From assembly GCA_018817865.1 (NCBI GenBank), contig JAHITG010000370.1, positions 1 through 6,419 on the forward strand: a DNA stretch of 6,419 nucleotides. Reading direction: 5' to 3'. Shown here piece after piece: positions 1 to 6,418 of the stretch. This DNA comes from Spirochaetota bacterium (GTDB lineage: Bacteria > Spirochaetota > JAHITG01). The notes under the pieces were generated by a model. That model did no database searches. It saw only the letters and a program-made list of their open reading frames with translations, and was not told the origin of the DNA. The translations under genes were made by a program, and so were the position numbers. Every line of letters starts with the position of its first letter. Within the stretch, counting starts at the first letter, position 1.

Positions 1-63
1 AATTTCAATAAAAATTATTCAGACGGTGATTTAATTAATTGTTTTAAAAAAGAATGCATATAA
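1..63 (+). CDS. Possible 3' end of an upstream gene (partial)
   Basis: Frame 1 is open from the window edge to a TAA at 61-63, giving a 20-residue tail that ends in CFKKECI. The other two plus-strand frames hit stops within about 35 bases. A terminator-like hairpin begins a few bases after the stop, as expected at the end of a gene. Twenty codons are too few to identify a product, and a short open run in AT-rich DNA can arise by chance, so this is only a tentative call. Confidence 0.35.
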   Translation, partial: NFNKNYSDGDLINCFKKECI

Positions 64-69
64 TTTAAA

Positions 70-95
70 AATAGCAGACCTAAGATCTGTTTTTA
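70..95 (+). terminator. Weak intrinsic terminator-like hairpin
   Basis: Bases 75-78 (CAGA) pair with 86-89 (TCTG). The stem extends outward through a G-T wobble and A-T pairs to 70/94, with one T-T mismatch at 72/92. The loop is seven bases, and the descending arm runs into a stretch of five T (90-94). It lies just after the possible stop at 61-63 and before the SDR-PilZ gene, where a terminator would be expected. The stem has few G-C pairs, so it would be weak. The call rests on position and shape alone. Confidence 0.35.
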
Positions 96-212
96 TATAA
101 ATCAACAACCTGAATAGAATAAAAATATTGAAAACAAAATATAAAGTAATATTTTATTATTAATTATTTGATCACATCATGATTCTGCCGATATTTGAAA
201 AGATGTTTTGAT

Positions 213-221
213 AAAAAGGAG
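213..221 (+). promoter_or_regulatory. Shine-Dalgarno site that sets the SDR-PilZ start
   Basis: AAAAAGGAG at 213-221 ends six bases before the ATG at 228, which is good ribosome-binding spacing. The reading frame is also open back to a TTG at 195, but that codon has no purine-rich site in front of it and would add 11 residues (MKRCFDKKESL) ahead of the usual SDR N-terminus. The ATG at 228 is therefore preferred. Confidence 0.8.
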
Positions 222-227
222 TCGTTA

Positions 228-1343
228 ATGGAAAAGATTGAAAAAATAGTCCTTATTACGGATGCTTCTACTAACCTTGGTTTCAACTGCATCCTTAACT
301 TTGCCCGCAACAATAATAAAGTGTATGGTATACTACAGGATAAAAAGAAGAAACCGCAAATTCCGAAAAATATCCAGAGAAATGTAAAATTAATATCAAT
401 AGATTTTTTAAATAAAAATTCAATATCCAAAGCAATAAGCTCCATTTTAAAGGAGAATAACAACCGAATAGATATACTGATAAACAATCTTGACAAACAG
501 ATGTGCGGATCCATTGAGAATATTGATTCTACCAAAGCTGTAAAACTCTTTCAATCTGATTATTTCGGTTATTTAGAGCTGCTTCAGAAGGTCATCCCTG
601 TGATGAGGAATGAAAACGACGGAAAAATAATAAACATCTGCTCCCTCACAGGGGAGTCCAATATTCCCTTCTTTTCACATTATTCTGCCTGTAAAGCAGC
701 GTTGACACAGCTCTCTTCAGCATTGAGGATAGAATTAAAGCCTTTTCATATTCAGGTCACATCCCTTGTGTTAGGTTATATTCATGACAATTTAGAGGAG
801 ATATCAAAAGAACCTATAGTCGAAGAAGCCGGCTCAATATATGCCCGGTATATTTATAATACAAAATCCGAAATCATAAACAATATTAAAAAAGGGTTAT
901 CCCCTCATAAAGTTGCCGGGAAGATACAGAAGCTTGCTGAAAAGAAAAAATTAAAACCAAAATACTATCTAGCACCATTCCCTCAGTCTTTCTGGCTCTA
1001 CCTGACCAGATTTGTGACACGCTCGATAGAAGAGGAGATCATACTCTCCTATTTTAAATTTTCTGATAAACGCCGCTTTAAAAGAATATCCATTCATCAA
1101 GATGTTAATATTACTTCCGGTAAAAATAAATACAAAGTTCACCTTATAAACATAAATCGGAAGGGTATTAAATTCAAATATTATAAAGATAATATTAAGA
1201 TCGAACAGAATATTGAACTGAATAAAATGAAATTCAAGATCACATTATTAAGTAATGATATGGACAACCGGATCGCACGGGTGATGTTCAACAGGATAAT
1301 ACCAAAAGGTGAATTTTCAAAATATGTAAAGTCCTTTAAATAA
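228..1343 (+). CDS. Short-chain dehydrogenase/reductase fused to a C-terminal PilZ-like domain
   Basis: The protein has 371 residues, about 100 more than a typical classical SDR. Residues 1-240 look like an SDR: an opening beta strand (KIVLIT), a glycine-loop equivalent TDASTNLG at 11-18, INNLD at 85-89 in place of NNAG, catalytic Ser139 (ICSLTG), and Tyr152-x-x-x-Lys156 (YSACK). After a bridge rich in aromatic and basic residues (about 240-278), residues 281-371 look like PilZ: KRRFKR at 281-286 matches the RxxxR arginine motif, and N308-x-N310-x-x-G313 matches D/NxSxxG apart from Asn for Ser. SDR enzymes reduce or oxidise small substrates with NAD(P)H, and PilZ domains commonly bind cyclic di-GMP, so ligand-controlled activity is an inference. 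The glycine loop is degenerate: Asp12 and Asn16 replace the usual glycines and only Gly18 remains, which may weaken cofactor binding. No signal peptide is seen, so it is probably cytoplasmic. The hybrid kinase follows 45 bases downstream on the same strand, probably in one operon. Substrate unknown. The SDR call is firm and the PilZ call fairly firm. Confidence 0.88.
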   Translation: MEKIEKIVLITDASTNLGFNCILNFARNNNKVYGILQDKKKKPQIPKNIQRNVKLISIDFLNKNSISKAISSILKENNNRIDILINNLDKQMCGSIENIDSTKAVKLFQSDYFGYLELLQKVIPVMRNENDGKIINICSLTGESNIPFFSHYSACKAALTQLSSALRIELKPFHIQVTSLVLGYIHDNLEEISKEPIVEEAGSIYARYIYNTKSEIINNIKKGLSPHKVAGKIQKLAEKKKLKPKYYLAPFPQSFWLYLTRFVTRSIEEEIILSYFKFSDKRRFKRISIHQDVNITSGKNKYKVHLININRKGIKFKYYKDNIKIEQNIELNKMKFKITLLSNDMDNRIARVMFNRIIPKGEFSKYVKSFK

Positions 1344-1388
1344 TACTCAAAAATAGCCCGGACCCTCTATGTAGTATGAAAGAAAAAT

Positions 1389-4300
1389 ATGAAAAATACT
1401 AAAAAATATATTTACGGTCTTCTGTTCATTCTCATTTTCATATCCCTCCCATTGAATATTTTTGGCCAGGGCTCCAGACCATCCTTTATATCTGAACTTA
1501 TAAATCCTGATAATTACTATCTGAATTATTACTCCATACCGGTCCTTACTTCCTGCTTTATTCTTTTTTTTATAGGCACTTTTGTACTGATCAAAGATAT
1601 CAGGTCAAAAATAAATATCGTCTTCTTCTTCTTTATGCTGGCTGTCTGCACGTGGCTCTTCTGCCAGGGAATGCAGTACAATGCAGTTAATTACAGAGTT
1701 GCTTTCTTTTTCGGGAGGTTCATGTTCATTGGGATACCCTTTATCGGGGTAAATGGATTCCTTCTTTCACTAATTTACCGCAACAGGATACTAAAAAAGT
1801 CATTATTAAATACGATCCTCCTTGTGATCGGATATATAGGTGCAACAGGATTTGCACTCTCAACCTATCTTACTGATAAATTTATCGTATATTCTAAGCT
1901 GTATTACTGGGGATATTTCCCCATGTTCGGACTGCTTGGGTATTTCTTCATGGCCTTCTTCTTTTTTTACATGTTAATGGTCCTCACAACGCTCTGGATC
2001 TCATTTAAAAATTCAAAAAACCAGACTGAAAGAACGAATCTGAAGTTCCTCCTTATTTCACTCAGTGTTGCCCTCATCGGCGCAGCAGATTACCTTCCAC
2101 AGTTCAACATCGCGATCTATCCTTTCGGATTTTTTCCTATCATGCTCTTTTCCGTGATAAATATGATCGGGATCGTAAAACATAAGATGTTTGACATCGA
2201 AACGGTCTTCCACAAGACACTCCTGTGGGTAGCCATGTCAGCAGTTATTATTTTTCCTCTGGGAGCTGTGATCTATCTGCTGTACCCATTTCTGGAAGAG
2301 ATGAATGTGATGCAGATCACCGGCGTGGCTGTACTCCTGTTTATTCTAATGCGTGTCTATTACAATAAGGTTCAACCCCTGGTAGACCATATCTTTCAAA
2401 GAAGAAAATATAATTACAGGGCCCTTTTGGATGAATTCCTGGAGAAGATCAGCACTCTTAATAATGTCTATAAATTGACTGACCAGACACGAAACATGCT
2501 CCAGAATACTTTATACAGTGAAGAAGTGAATACATATCTTGTGGGAAATGAGACCATGATGTTGATCGAACGTAACGCTAAACAAGCTGTTACGGTCAAG
2601 ATCAAGAACAAGGCCATAGATTGGATCCAGAAAAAGGTAGAGCCGATCGAAAAAGAGCTTTTAAATTCCGACCCGCGATATATTGATATCAAGCAGGAAC
2701 TTTTAGACCTGTTTAATAAATTAAAAGAGATCCTCCTGGTACCTGTTATTCATAATGGCAAGCTTCAGGCATTGATAGGCCTTGGTAAAAAGAGGAACAT
2801 GAAATCATATTCCCATATGGATGTTAAATTCCTGAGAGACCTTTCCCTGGAAGTGGGTATTGCTTTGACAAACTCACTCATGTTCGAGACCGTTGAAAAA
2901 CAGAACAGGGAACTGAAAGAACTGGATAAACTTAAAAGTGACTTCCTGGCAAATACCAGCCATGAACTGAGAACTCCATTGAACGGGATCATCGGGTTAA
3001 GTGAGGCCATGCTTGAAGGAGCTGACGGCCCCATTAATACAAAATTGAAGGATCATCTCTCCATGGTAATAGGCAGTGCCAATAACCTGAAAGATCTTGT
3101 AAATGTTATCCTGGATATGTCTAAAATGCAGTCCGGAAAGCAAGACTTTATAATAAAAAAATTCAGTATAAAGAGTATCATTGATGATGCAGAACCTTCC
3201 ATTGAAGGATTGCTTATCAAGAAACCTATCGAATTAAAATTGGATATTAAAAAGGATTGTAAAGATGTTTATGTGGACAAAGATAAGATCAGGCAGGTCC
3301 TGATCAACATCATCGGGAATGCTGTAAAGTTCACGGAAAAGGGTTTTATCAGGATAACTGCTGAACCTGATAAAAAAAATAAGGATTCTGTTCTGATAAG
3401 TATTGAAGATACCGGAATAGGTATTAAAGAAGACCATCTGGGTATTATATTTGATGAATTCAGGCAGGTTGACGGTTCATCGTCAAGAAAATATGAAGGA
3501 ACGGGTCTGGGCCTGGCCATAACAAAAAAGATCCTGACATCTCTAGGTGGGACAATATGGGCTGAAAGTAAGCCGGGCAAAGGCAGCACATTCTACTTTA
3601 CCCTTCCCACTAAACCGGGAATGAAAGTAAAAGCAGAAAAGAAAGCAGACATTGGCACCATTTTACCCCCGGCTCCCGAAATCACGGAAAAAAGGAAAGA
3701 ATCAAAGGATTTTGATCCTTTCACTAAAGGATTCATGGTAGAAGATGATGATGGGAAAAAAGATATTCTGAAATTTCCCAAAGGAAAAGGTGAGAAAATA
3801 CTGATCGTAGATGATATTGAGATCAACCTGGAAGCATTAGCCATGAACCTGATGGAAAAGGGATATAATGTTACAAAAGCATTATCTGCCGATGAAGCAT
3901 TAAAACTATTAAATACAGGCCTTTATAATCTGATCATCAGTGATGTTATGATGCCTGAAATGGATGGCTATACACTGGTCCAGAAAATAAGAGGACAAGA
4001 AAAATATCACTCTGTTCCGGTAATACTCCTGACCGCTAAAACAAGGCTGGAAGACAAGAGAAAAGGCTTTGAAGTAGGTGCAGATGATTATATTGTAAAA
4101 CCATTTGAGATAGGTGAACTCTTACTGCGTATCCGGAATGCCCTGGAACACAAGGGAGCTGTTTCCGTAAAACCCGTTTACACGGATGACACTGAATATG
4201 ATGTGGACAAATCCGATCGTTTTAGAAAACTTCACAAAGGCAACCAGGAACTGATCCTGGCTATAGATGACAACAAAGTTAACCTGGAGGTAGTGAAGAG

Positions 4301-5375
4301 CCGACTTGAAATGAACAACTGGAAGGTTGAAATGGCGATGAATGGAGAAGAGGGAATTGAAAAATATCAAAAAACAAGACCGGATCTGATATTGCTTGAT
4401 ATCATGATGCCGGGAATAGACGGATATGAAGTCTGCAAGAGGATACGGTATAAATACAGAGGAGATATGGTTCCCATAATCTTTTTAACCGCTAAACAGG
4501 AACAAGAGGATAAGATTTACGGGATCAATGTAGGAGGTGATGACTATATCACCAAACCGTTTGATAAAAACGAACTTGTCATAAGAGTATCCAACCATCT
4601 GCATAACAGAAAAATGATACTGGAAGTAAAGGAAAAAGAGCTGATGGAGAGGGATATTATAATGGCCGGCGAGATCCAGCAGAAGTTATTGCCCACTTCC
4701 CTCCCTAAAAATGAAAAAATAGAATTTATAGGAAGTTCCCTGGCTGCGAAAGGAGTCGGAGGAGACTATTTTGATATAATTCCAATAAAAAATAACAAAT
4801 ACTTGTGTGTCATTGCAGATGTTATGGGAAAAGGAATGAGCGCTGCACTGGTCATGGTAAAGATACAGACCTTATTAAGATCGATAACCCGTGAAGAAAC
4901 AATTGACCTGAAGGAGATCGTAAAAAATATAAATTCGATCATGTATGCTGATATGGAAGGTGATAAATTCGTTACAATGTTCCTTATGATATATGATACA
5001 AAAAGTAATGAGATCGAGTATATCAGTGCCGGGCACGATCAGGTATTATTTTACAATGATAAAAATAAAAAGATCAAGAAACTCAAAGCGGACATTCATG
5101 CTATTGGTATTGCAAACACCTATAAGGAGATCAGGACAAACAGATCAACATTCGCTTCCGGGGATATCTTCCTGATGTACACGGACGGGGTTAGTGAAGC
5201 CATGAACAGAGAAAGGAAGCAATACGGCGAGAAAAGGATAATGGACCTGGTTAAAAATTACCATGATAAAAGTGCCTCATCAGTCTATAAAACGATTATC
5301 GATGAAGTAGCAGAATACACAAAAGATGTTGATCAGCATGATGATATCACCCTGGTCATAGGAAAAATAAAGTAG
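1389..5375 (+). CDS. Membrane hybrid histidine kinase with two receivers and a PP2C/SpoIIE phosphatase output
   Basis: This is a 1328-residue sensor. Residues 1-27 form a signal-peptide-like hydrophobic segment. About 50-264 hold seven membrane helices resembling the HisKA_7TM sensor module, and two further helices lie near 276-300 and 308-324. The FQRRKYNYR stretch (336-344) leads into a GAF-like domain (about 345-500) and a short helical linker. HisKA carries SHELRTP with phospho-acceptor His525. The HATPase has the N box (Asn640, Asn644), DTGIGI (674-679), FDEF (688-691) and GTGLGLA (704-710). A charged linker (about 742-798) precedes receiver 1 (Asp808/809, phospho-Asp852, Thr882, Lys904) and receiver 2 (Asp960/961, phospho-Asp1004, Thr1034, Lys1056). 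A helical linker leads to a PP2C/SpoIIE domain (about 1090-1328) with GGDYFD (Asp1126), ADVMGKG (Asp1144), YTDG (Asp1266) and the final HDDIT (Asp1318/1319). Family knowledge predicts autophosphorylation, relay to the receivers, and control of a manganese- or magnesium-dependent Ser/Thr phosphatase, typically acting on STAS anti-sigma antagonists. No catalytic residue I checked is missing. ATG 1389 is the first start after an in-frame TGA at 1377-1379; its Shine-Dalgarno is weak (GAAAG), so translation may depend on the upstream gene. The stimulus is unknown. Confidence 0.96.
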   Translation: MKNTKKYIYGLLFILIFISLPLNIFGQGSRPSFISELINPDNYYLNYYSIPVLTSCFILFFIGTFVLIKDIRSKINIVFFFFMLAVCTWLFCQGMQYNAVNYRVAFFFGRFMFIGIPFIGVNGFLLSLIYRNRILKKSLLNTILLVIGYIGATGFALSTYLTDKFIVYSKLYYWGYFPMFGLLGYFFMAFFFFYMLMVLTTLWISFKNSKNQTERTNLKFLLISLSVALIGAADYLPQFNIAIYPFGFFPIMLFSVINMIGIVKHKMFDIETVFHKTLLWVAMSAVIIFPLGAVIYLLYPFLEEMNVMQITGVAVLLFILMRVYYNKVQPLVDHIFQRRKYNYRALLDEFLEKISTLNNVYKLTDQTRNMLQNTLYSEEVNTYLVGNETMMLIERNAKQAVTVKIKNKAIDWIQKKVEPIEKELLNSDPRYIDIKQELLDLFNKLKEILLVPVIHNGKLQALIGLGKKRNMKSYSHMDVKFLRDLSLEVGIALTNSLMFETVEKQNRELKELDKLKSDFLANTSHELRTPLNGIIGLSEAMLEGADGPINTKLKDHLSMVIGSANNLKDLVNVILDMSKMQSGKQDFIIKKFSIKSIIDDAEPSIEGLLIKKPIELKLDIKKDCKDVYVDKDKIRQVLINIIGNAVKFTEKGFIRITAEPDKKNKDSVLISIEDTGIGIKEDHLGIIFDEFRQVDGSSSRKYEGTGLGLAITKKILTSLGGTIWAESKPGKGSTFYFTLPTKPGMKVKAEKKADIGTILPPAPEITEKRKESKDFDPFTKGFMVEDDDGKKDILKFPKGKGEKILIVDDIEINLEALAMNLMEKGYNVTKALSADEALKLLNTGLYNLIISDVMMPEMDGYTLVQKIRGQEKYHSVPVILLTAKTRLEDKRKGFEVGADDYIVKPFEIGELLLRIRNALEHKGAVSVKPVYTDDTEYDVDKSDRFRKLHKGNQELILAIDDNKVNLEVVKSRLEMNNWKVEMAMNGEEGIEKYQKTRPDLILLDIMMPGIDGYEVCKRIRYKYRGDMVPIIFLTAKQEQEDKIYGINVGGDDYITKPFDKNELVIRVSNHLHNRKMILEVKEKELMERDIIMAGEIQQKLLPTSLPKNEKIEFIGSSLAAKGVGGDYFDIIPIKNNKYLCVIADVMGKGMSAALVMVKIQTLLRSITREETIDLKEIVKNINSIMYADMEGDKFVTMFLMIYDTKSNEIEYISAGHDQVLFYNDKNKKIKKLKADIHAIGIANTYKEIRTNRSTFASGDIFLMYTDGVSEAMNRERKQYGEKRIMDLVKNYHDKSASSVYKTIIDEVAEYTKDVDQHDDITLVIGKIK

Positions 5376-5384
5376 AATAGACCT

Positions 5385-5780
5385 TTATTTCAGGATCTCT
5401 GTCGTAGAGTAATAAAGAGCTACCATTTTTTTAATATCGAACAAAATAGTCACGTGAACGTCTATAAAAAGATCCTGGCTGTTTTCCACTAAATATGAAA
5501 ACCTTACCTTCCATGAGTCTTTATCGACCCTGTCAGATATTAAAGGATGTTTCGGTGTCCATCTTGAGAGGAAGAGACTATCCATTTCTTTCTTTGTTTT
5601 CTGGTCGATTAGATTAAATTTCCTGTTTTCATAATAAAAAGACCATAGGATGGAAAGAGACGTTGTCGATTGATCTTCTGTATTTACAAACCGGCTTTTA
5701 GCAATAATATTTTTTTTACTGTTTTCAGGTTTAATAACAGTAAATATAAGTTTCTCAACATTATCATTACTCTCTTTCAT
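5385..5780 (-). CDS. Unrecognised small protein, convergent with the kinase gene
   Basis: The product would have 131 residues and I do not recognise it. It has no signal peptide, membrane helix or known motif. It is mixed and charged, with a C-terminal half alternating hydrophobic and polar residues (WKVRFSYLVEN, then FIDVHVTILFDIKKMVALYY), which suggests beta strands of a small soluble domain. The uneven residue pattern, with well-placed Trp, Pro and aromatic residues, looks like a real protein, and no longer frame competes on the other strand. ATG at 5780 is the first start after an in-frame TAG near 5816, but no clear Shine-Dalgarno precedes it. Its stop lies nine bases from the kinase's stop, so the two genes converge tail to tail with no room for a separate terminator. 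A function in the kinase pathway cannot be read from the sequence. Confidence 0.6.
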   Translation of the reverse strand: MKESNDNVEKLIFTVIKPENSKKNIIAKSRFVNTEDQSTTSLSILWSFYYENRKFNLIDQKTKKEMDSLFLSRWTPKHPLISDRVDKDSWKVRFSYLVENSQDLFIDVHVTILFDIKKMVALYYSTTEILK

Positions 5781-5842
5781 AATATGAAATATAACTATTT
5801 GATTTTTCGATTTCTATAAATTTAATAAAAATAAAAAACTTC

Positions 5843-5870
5843 TTGCAATTATAATTTAATCTTTTATATT
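5843..5870 (+). promoter_or_regulatory. Candidate sigma-70-type promoter for the DUF2892 gene
   Basis: TTGCAA (5843-5848, 4/6 match to the -35 consensus) and TATATT (5865-5870, 5/6 match to the -10) are separated by 16 bases. They would start a transcript near 5877 with a leader of about 105 bases before the ATG at 5982. The spacer is very AT-rich, so such matches arise easily. A perfect TATAAT also occurs on both strands around 5848-5855, with no good -35 partner found for either. No convincing riboswitch or structured leader was seen between 5877 and 5970. Confidence 0.35.
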
Positions 5871-5981
5871 AAAGTTATTCTATAAATTACCTAACAAATA
5901 TAACCGGCATTTTAATGATTTCTCTGCCCTTTAGAACAAAAAAATATCTGGAGGCAGATCAATACTAAAAGGAGGTCGAAA

Positions 5982-6191
5982 ATGAAAAAAAATATGAGTA
6001 ACAATGACCGATTCATACGAATAGTAATTGCAGTGATCCTTTTATTTCTTTATTTTACACACAGAATTCACGGGTATATGGCAACACTCGCCCTGGTCGT
6101 TGCAGTTATCTTTTTATTTACCAGCTTTCTCCGCTGGTGTGCTGTTTATCAGGTATTAGGCATATCAACTTTAAAAAAGAAAAAGAAGTAG
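5982..6191 (+). CDS. DUF2892 (YgaP-like transmembrane) small membrane protein
   Basis: This 69-residue protein fits the DUF2892 family in length and pattern: an N-terminal NDRFIRIVIAV segment, a first membrane helix at about 11-26, a short turn (HRIHGY), a second helix at about 31-50, then RWCAVYQVLGIST. The last part matches the family's usual C-P-x-Y-x-x-x-G-I-x-T ending. Here Ala54 stands where Pro normally follows the Cys (Cys53), and the protein ends in five lysines that probably face the cytoplasm. The family's biochemical role is poorly defined; in YgaP a related segment anchors a rhodanese domain to the inner membrane, but no rhodanese is present here. GGAGGT at 5971-5976 lies five bases before the ATG, so the start is secure. 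It appears to be a single-gene unit, transcribed away from the minus-strand gene at 5780 and ending ahead of an inverted repeat. Confidence 0.9.
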   Translation: MKKNMSNNDRFIRIVIAVILLFLYFTHRIHGYMATLALVVAVIFLFTSFLRWCAVYQVLGISTLKKKKK

Positions 6192-6198
6192 TAACATG

Positions 6199-6245
6199 TA
6201 ATGCTGATACATCGCCTGATATTCGCAAGCCACGTATCAGCATTA
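6199..6245. terminator. 12-bp perfect inverted repeat between convergent genes, possible bidirectional terminator
   Basis: TAATGCTGATAC (6199-6210) and GTATCAGCATTA (6234-6245) are exact reverse complements, separated by 23 bases. A second CTGATA at 6216-6221 can pair with the same right arm (TATCAG, 6235-6240), forming a shorter competing hairpin with a 13-base loop. The element sits between the stop of the DUF2892 gene (6191) and the stop of the minus-strand gene (6269), the usual place for a two-way terminator. Neither side has an immediate T run, so termination may be weak or the element may serve another role, such as a protein-binding palindrome or an RNA 3'-end stabiliser. Confidence 0.5.
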
Positions 6246-6268
6246 TCTGCAGTTAAGAAAATTTTAGA

Positions 6269-6418
6269 TTATTTCTTCAGCCAGAACACATACATCGGCC
6301 TGATCGCCAGAAGGATCAGGATCACCAGAAAGTACCTCAACCTTAATGTAAGGATCTGCGGTATCAGCTTCGCTGCAATGAGAGCAATACACATGGCAGC
6401 ACCTGCACTAAGTTTGAA
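6269..6418 (-). CDS. C-terminal end of a hydrophobic membrane protein (partial)
   Basis: On the minus strand a frame is open from the window edge to a TAA at 6271-6269, giving about 49 residues. The visible part holds two hydrophobic stretches, an alanine-rich one (SAGAAMCIALIAAKLIP) and a leucine/isoleucine-rich one (YFLVILILLAIRP), and ends in VFWLKK. This fits the last two membrane helices of an inner-membrane protein with a short positively charged cytoplasmic tail. The N-terminal part lies outside the window and I do not recognise the family. It converges on the DUF2892 gene with the inverted repeat between them, which supports its being a real gene end. Confidence 0.6.
   Translation of the reverse strand, partial: FKLSAGAAMCIALIAAKLIPQILTLRLRYFLVILILLAIRPMYVFWLKK

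Noticed and set aside
39..64. TTGTTT plus perfect TATAAT resembling a promoter
   Set aside because: The spacing is only 14 bases, and the -10 overlaps the possible stop of the upstream gene just before a terminator-like hairpin; the AT-rich context makes a chance match likely.
128..160. TTGAAA with TAATAT or TATTAT as a promoter for the SDR-PilZ gene
   Set aside because: The spacers are 13 and 21 bases, neither acceptable for a sigma-70 promoter. A promoter is expected in 96-227 but none can be pinned down.
195..227. Upstream TTG start for the SDR-PilZ gene
   Set aside because: It has no Shine-Dalgarno, whereas the ATG at 228 has AAGGAG at good spacing and places the opening SDR beta strand at the N-terminus.
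164..535. 123-codon open frame on the minus strand
   Set aside because: It lies mostly inside the SDR-PilZ gene, has a low-complexity Phe/Ser/Ile composition typical of the antisense of AT-rich, Lys/Asn-rich coding DNA, and matches no family.
2468..4370. Several minus-strand open frames of 67-106 codons within the kinase gene
   Set aside because: They are antisense shadows of strongly conserved kinase and receiver coding sequence with no family resemblance or ribosome binding sites.
4993..5175. 60-codon plus-strand frame inside the phosphatase domain
   Set aside because: It overlaps the conserved PP2C coding sequence in another frame, and its Ser/Arg/Thr-rich translation shows no domain.
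5404..5432. GTAG/CTAC stem followed by seven T as a kinase-gene terminator
   Set aside because: The stem is only four base pairs with a 12-base loop and lies inside the convergent coding frame; too weak to call.
6360..6368. GTATCAGC repeated from the inverted repeat at 6234
   Set aside because: An eight-base match inside the partial minus-strand coding frame, without a partner arm, is within chance expectation.
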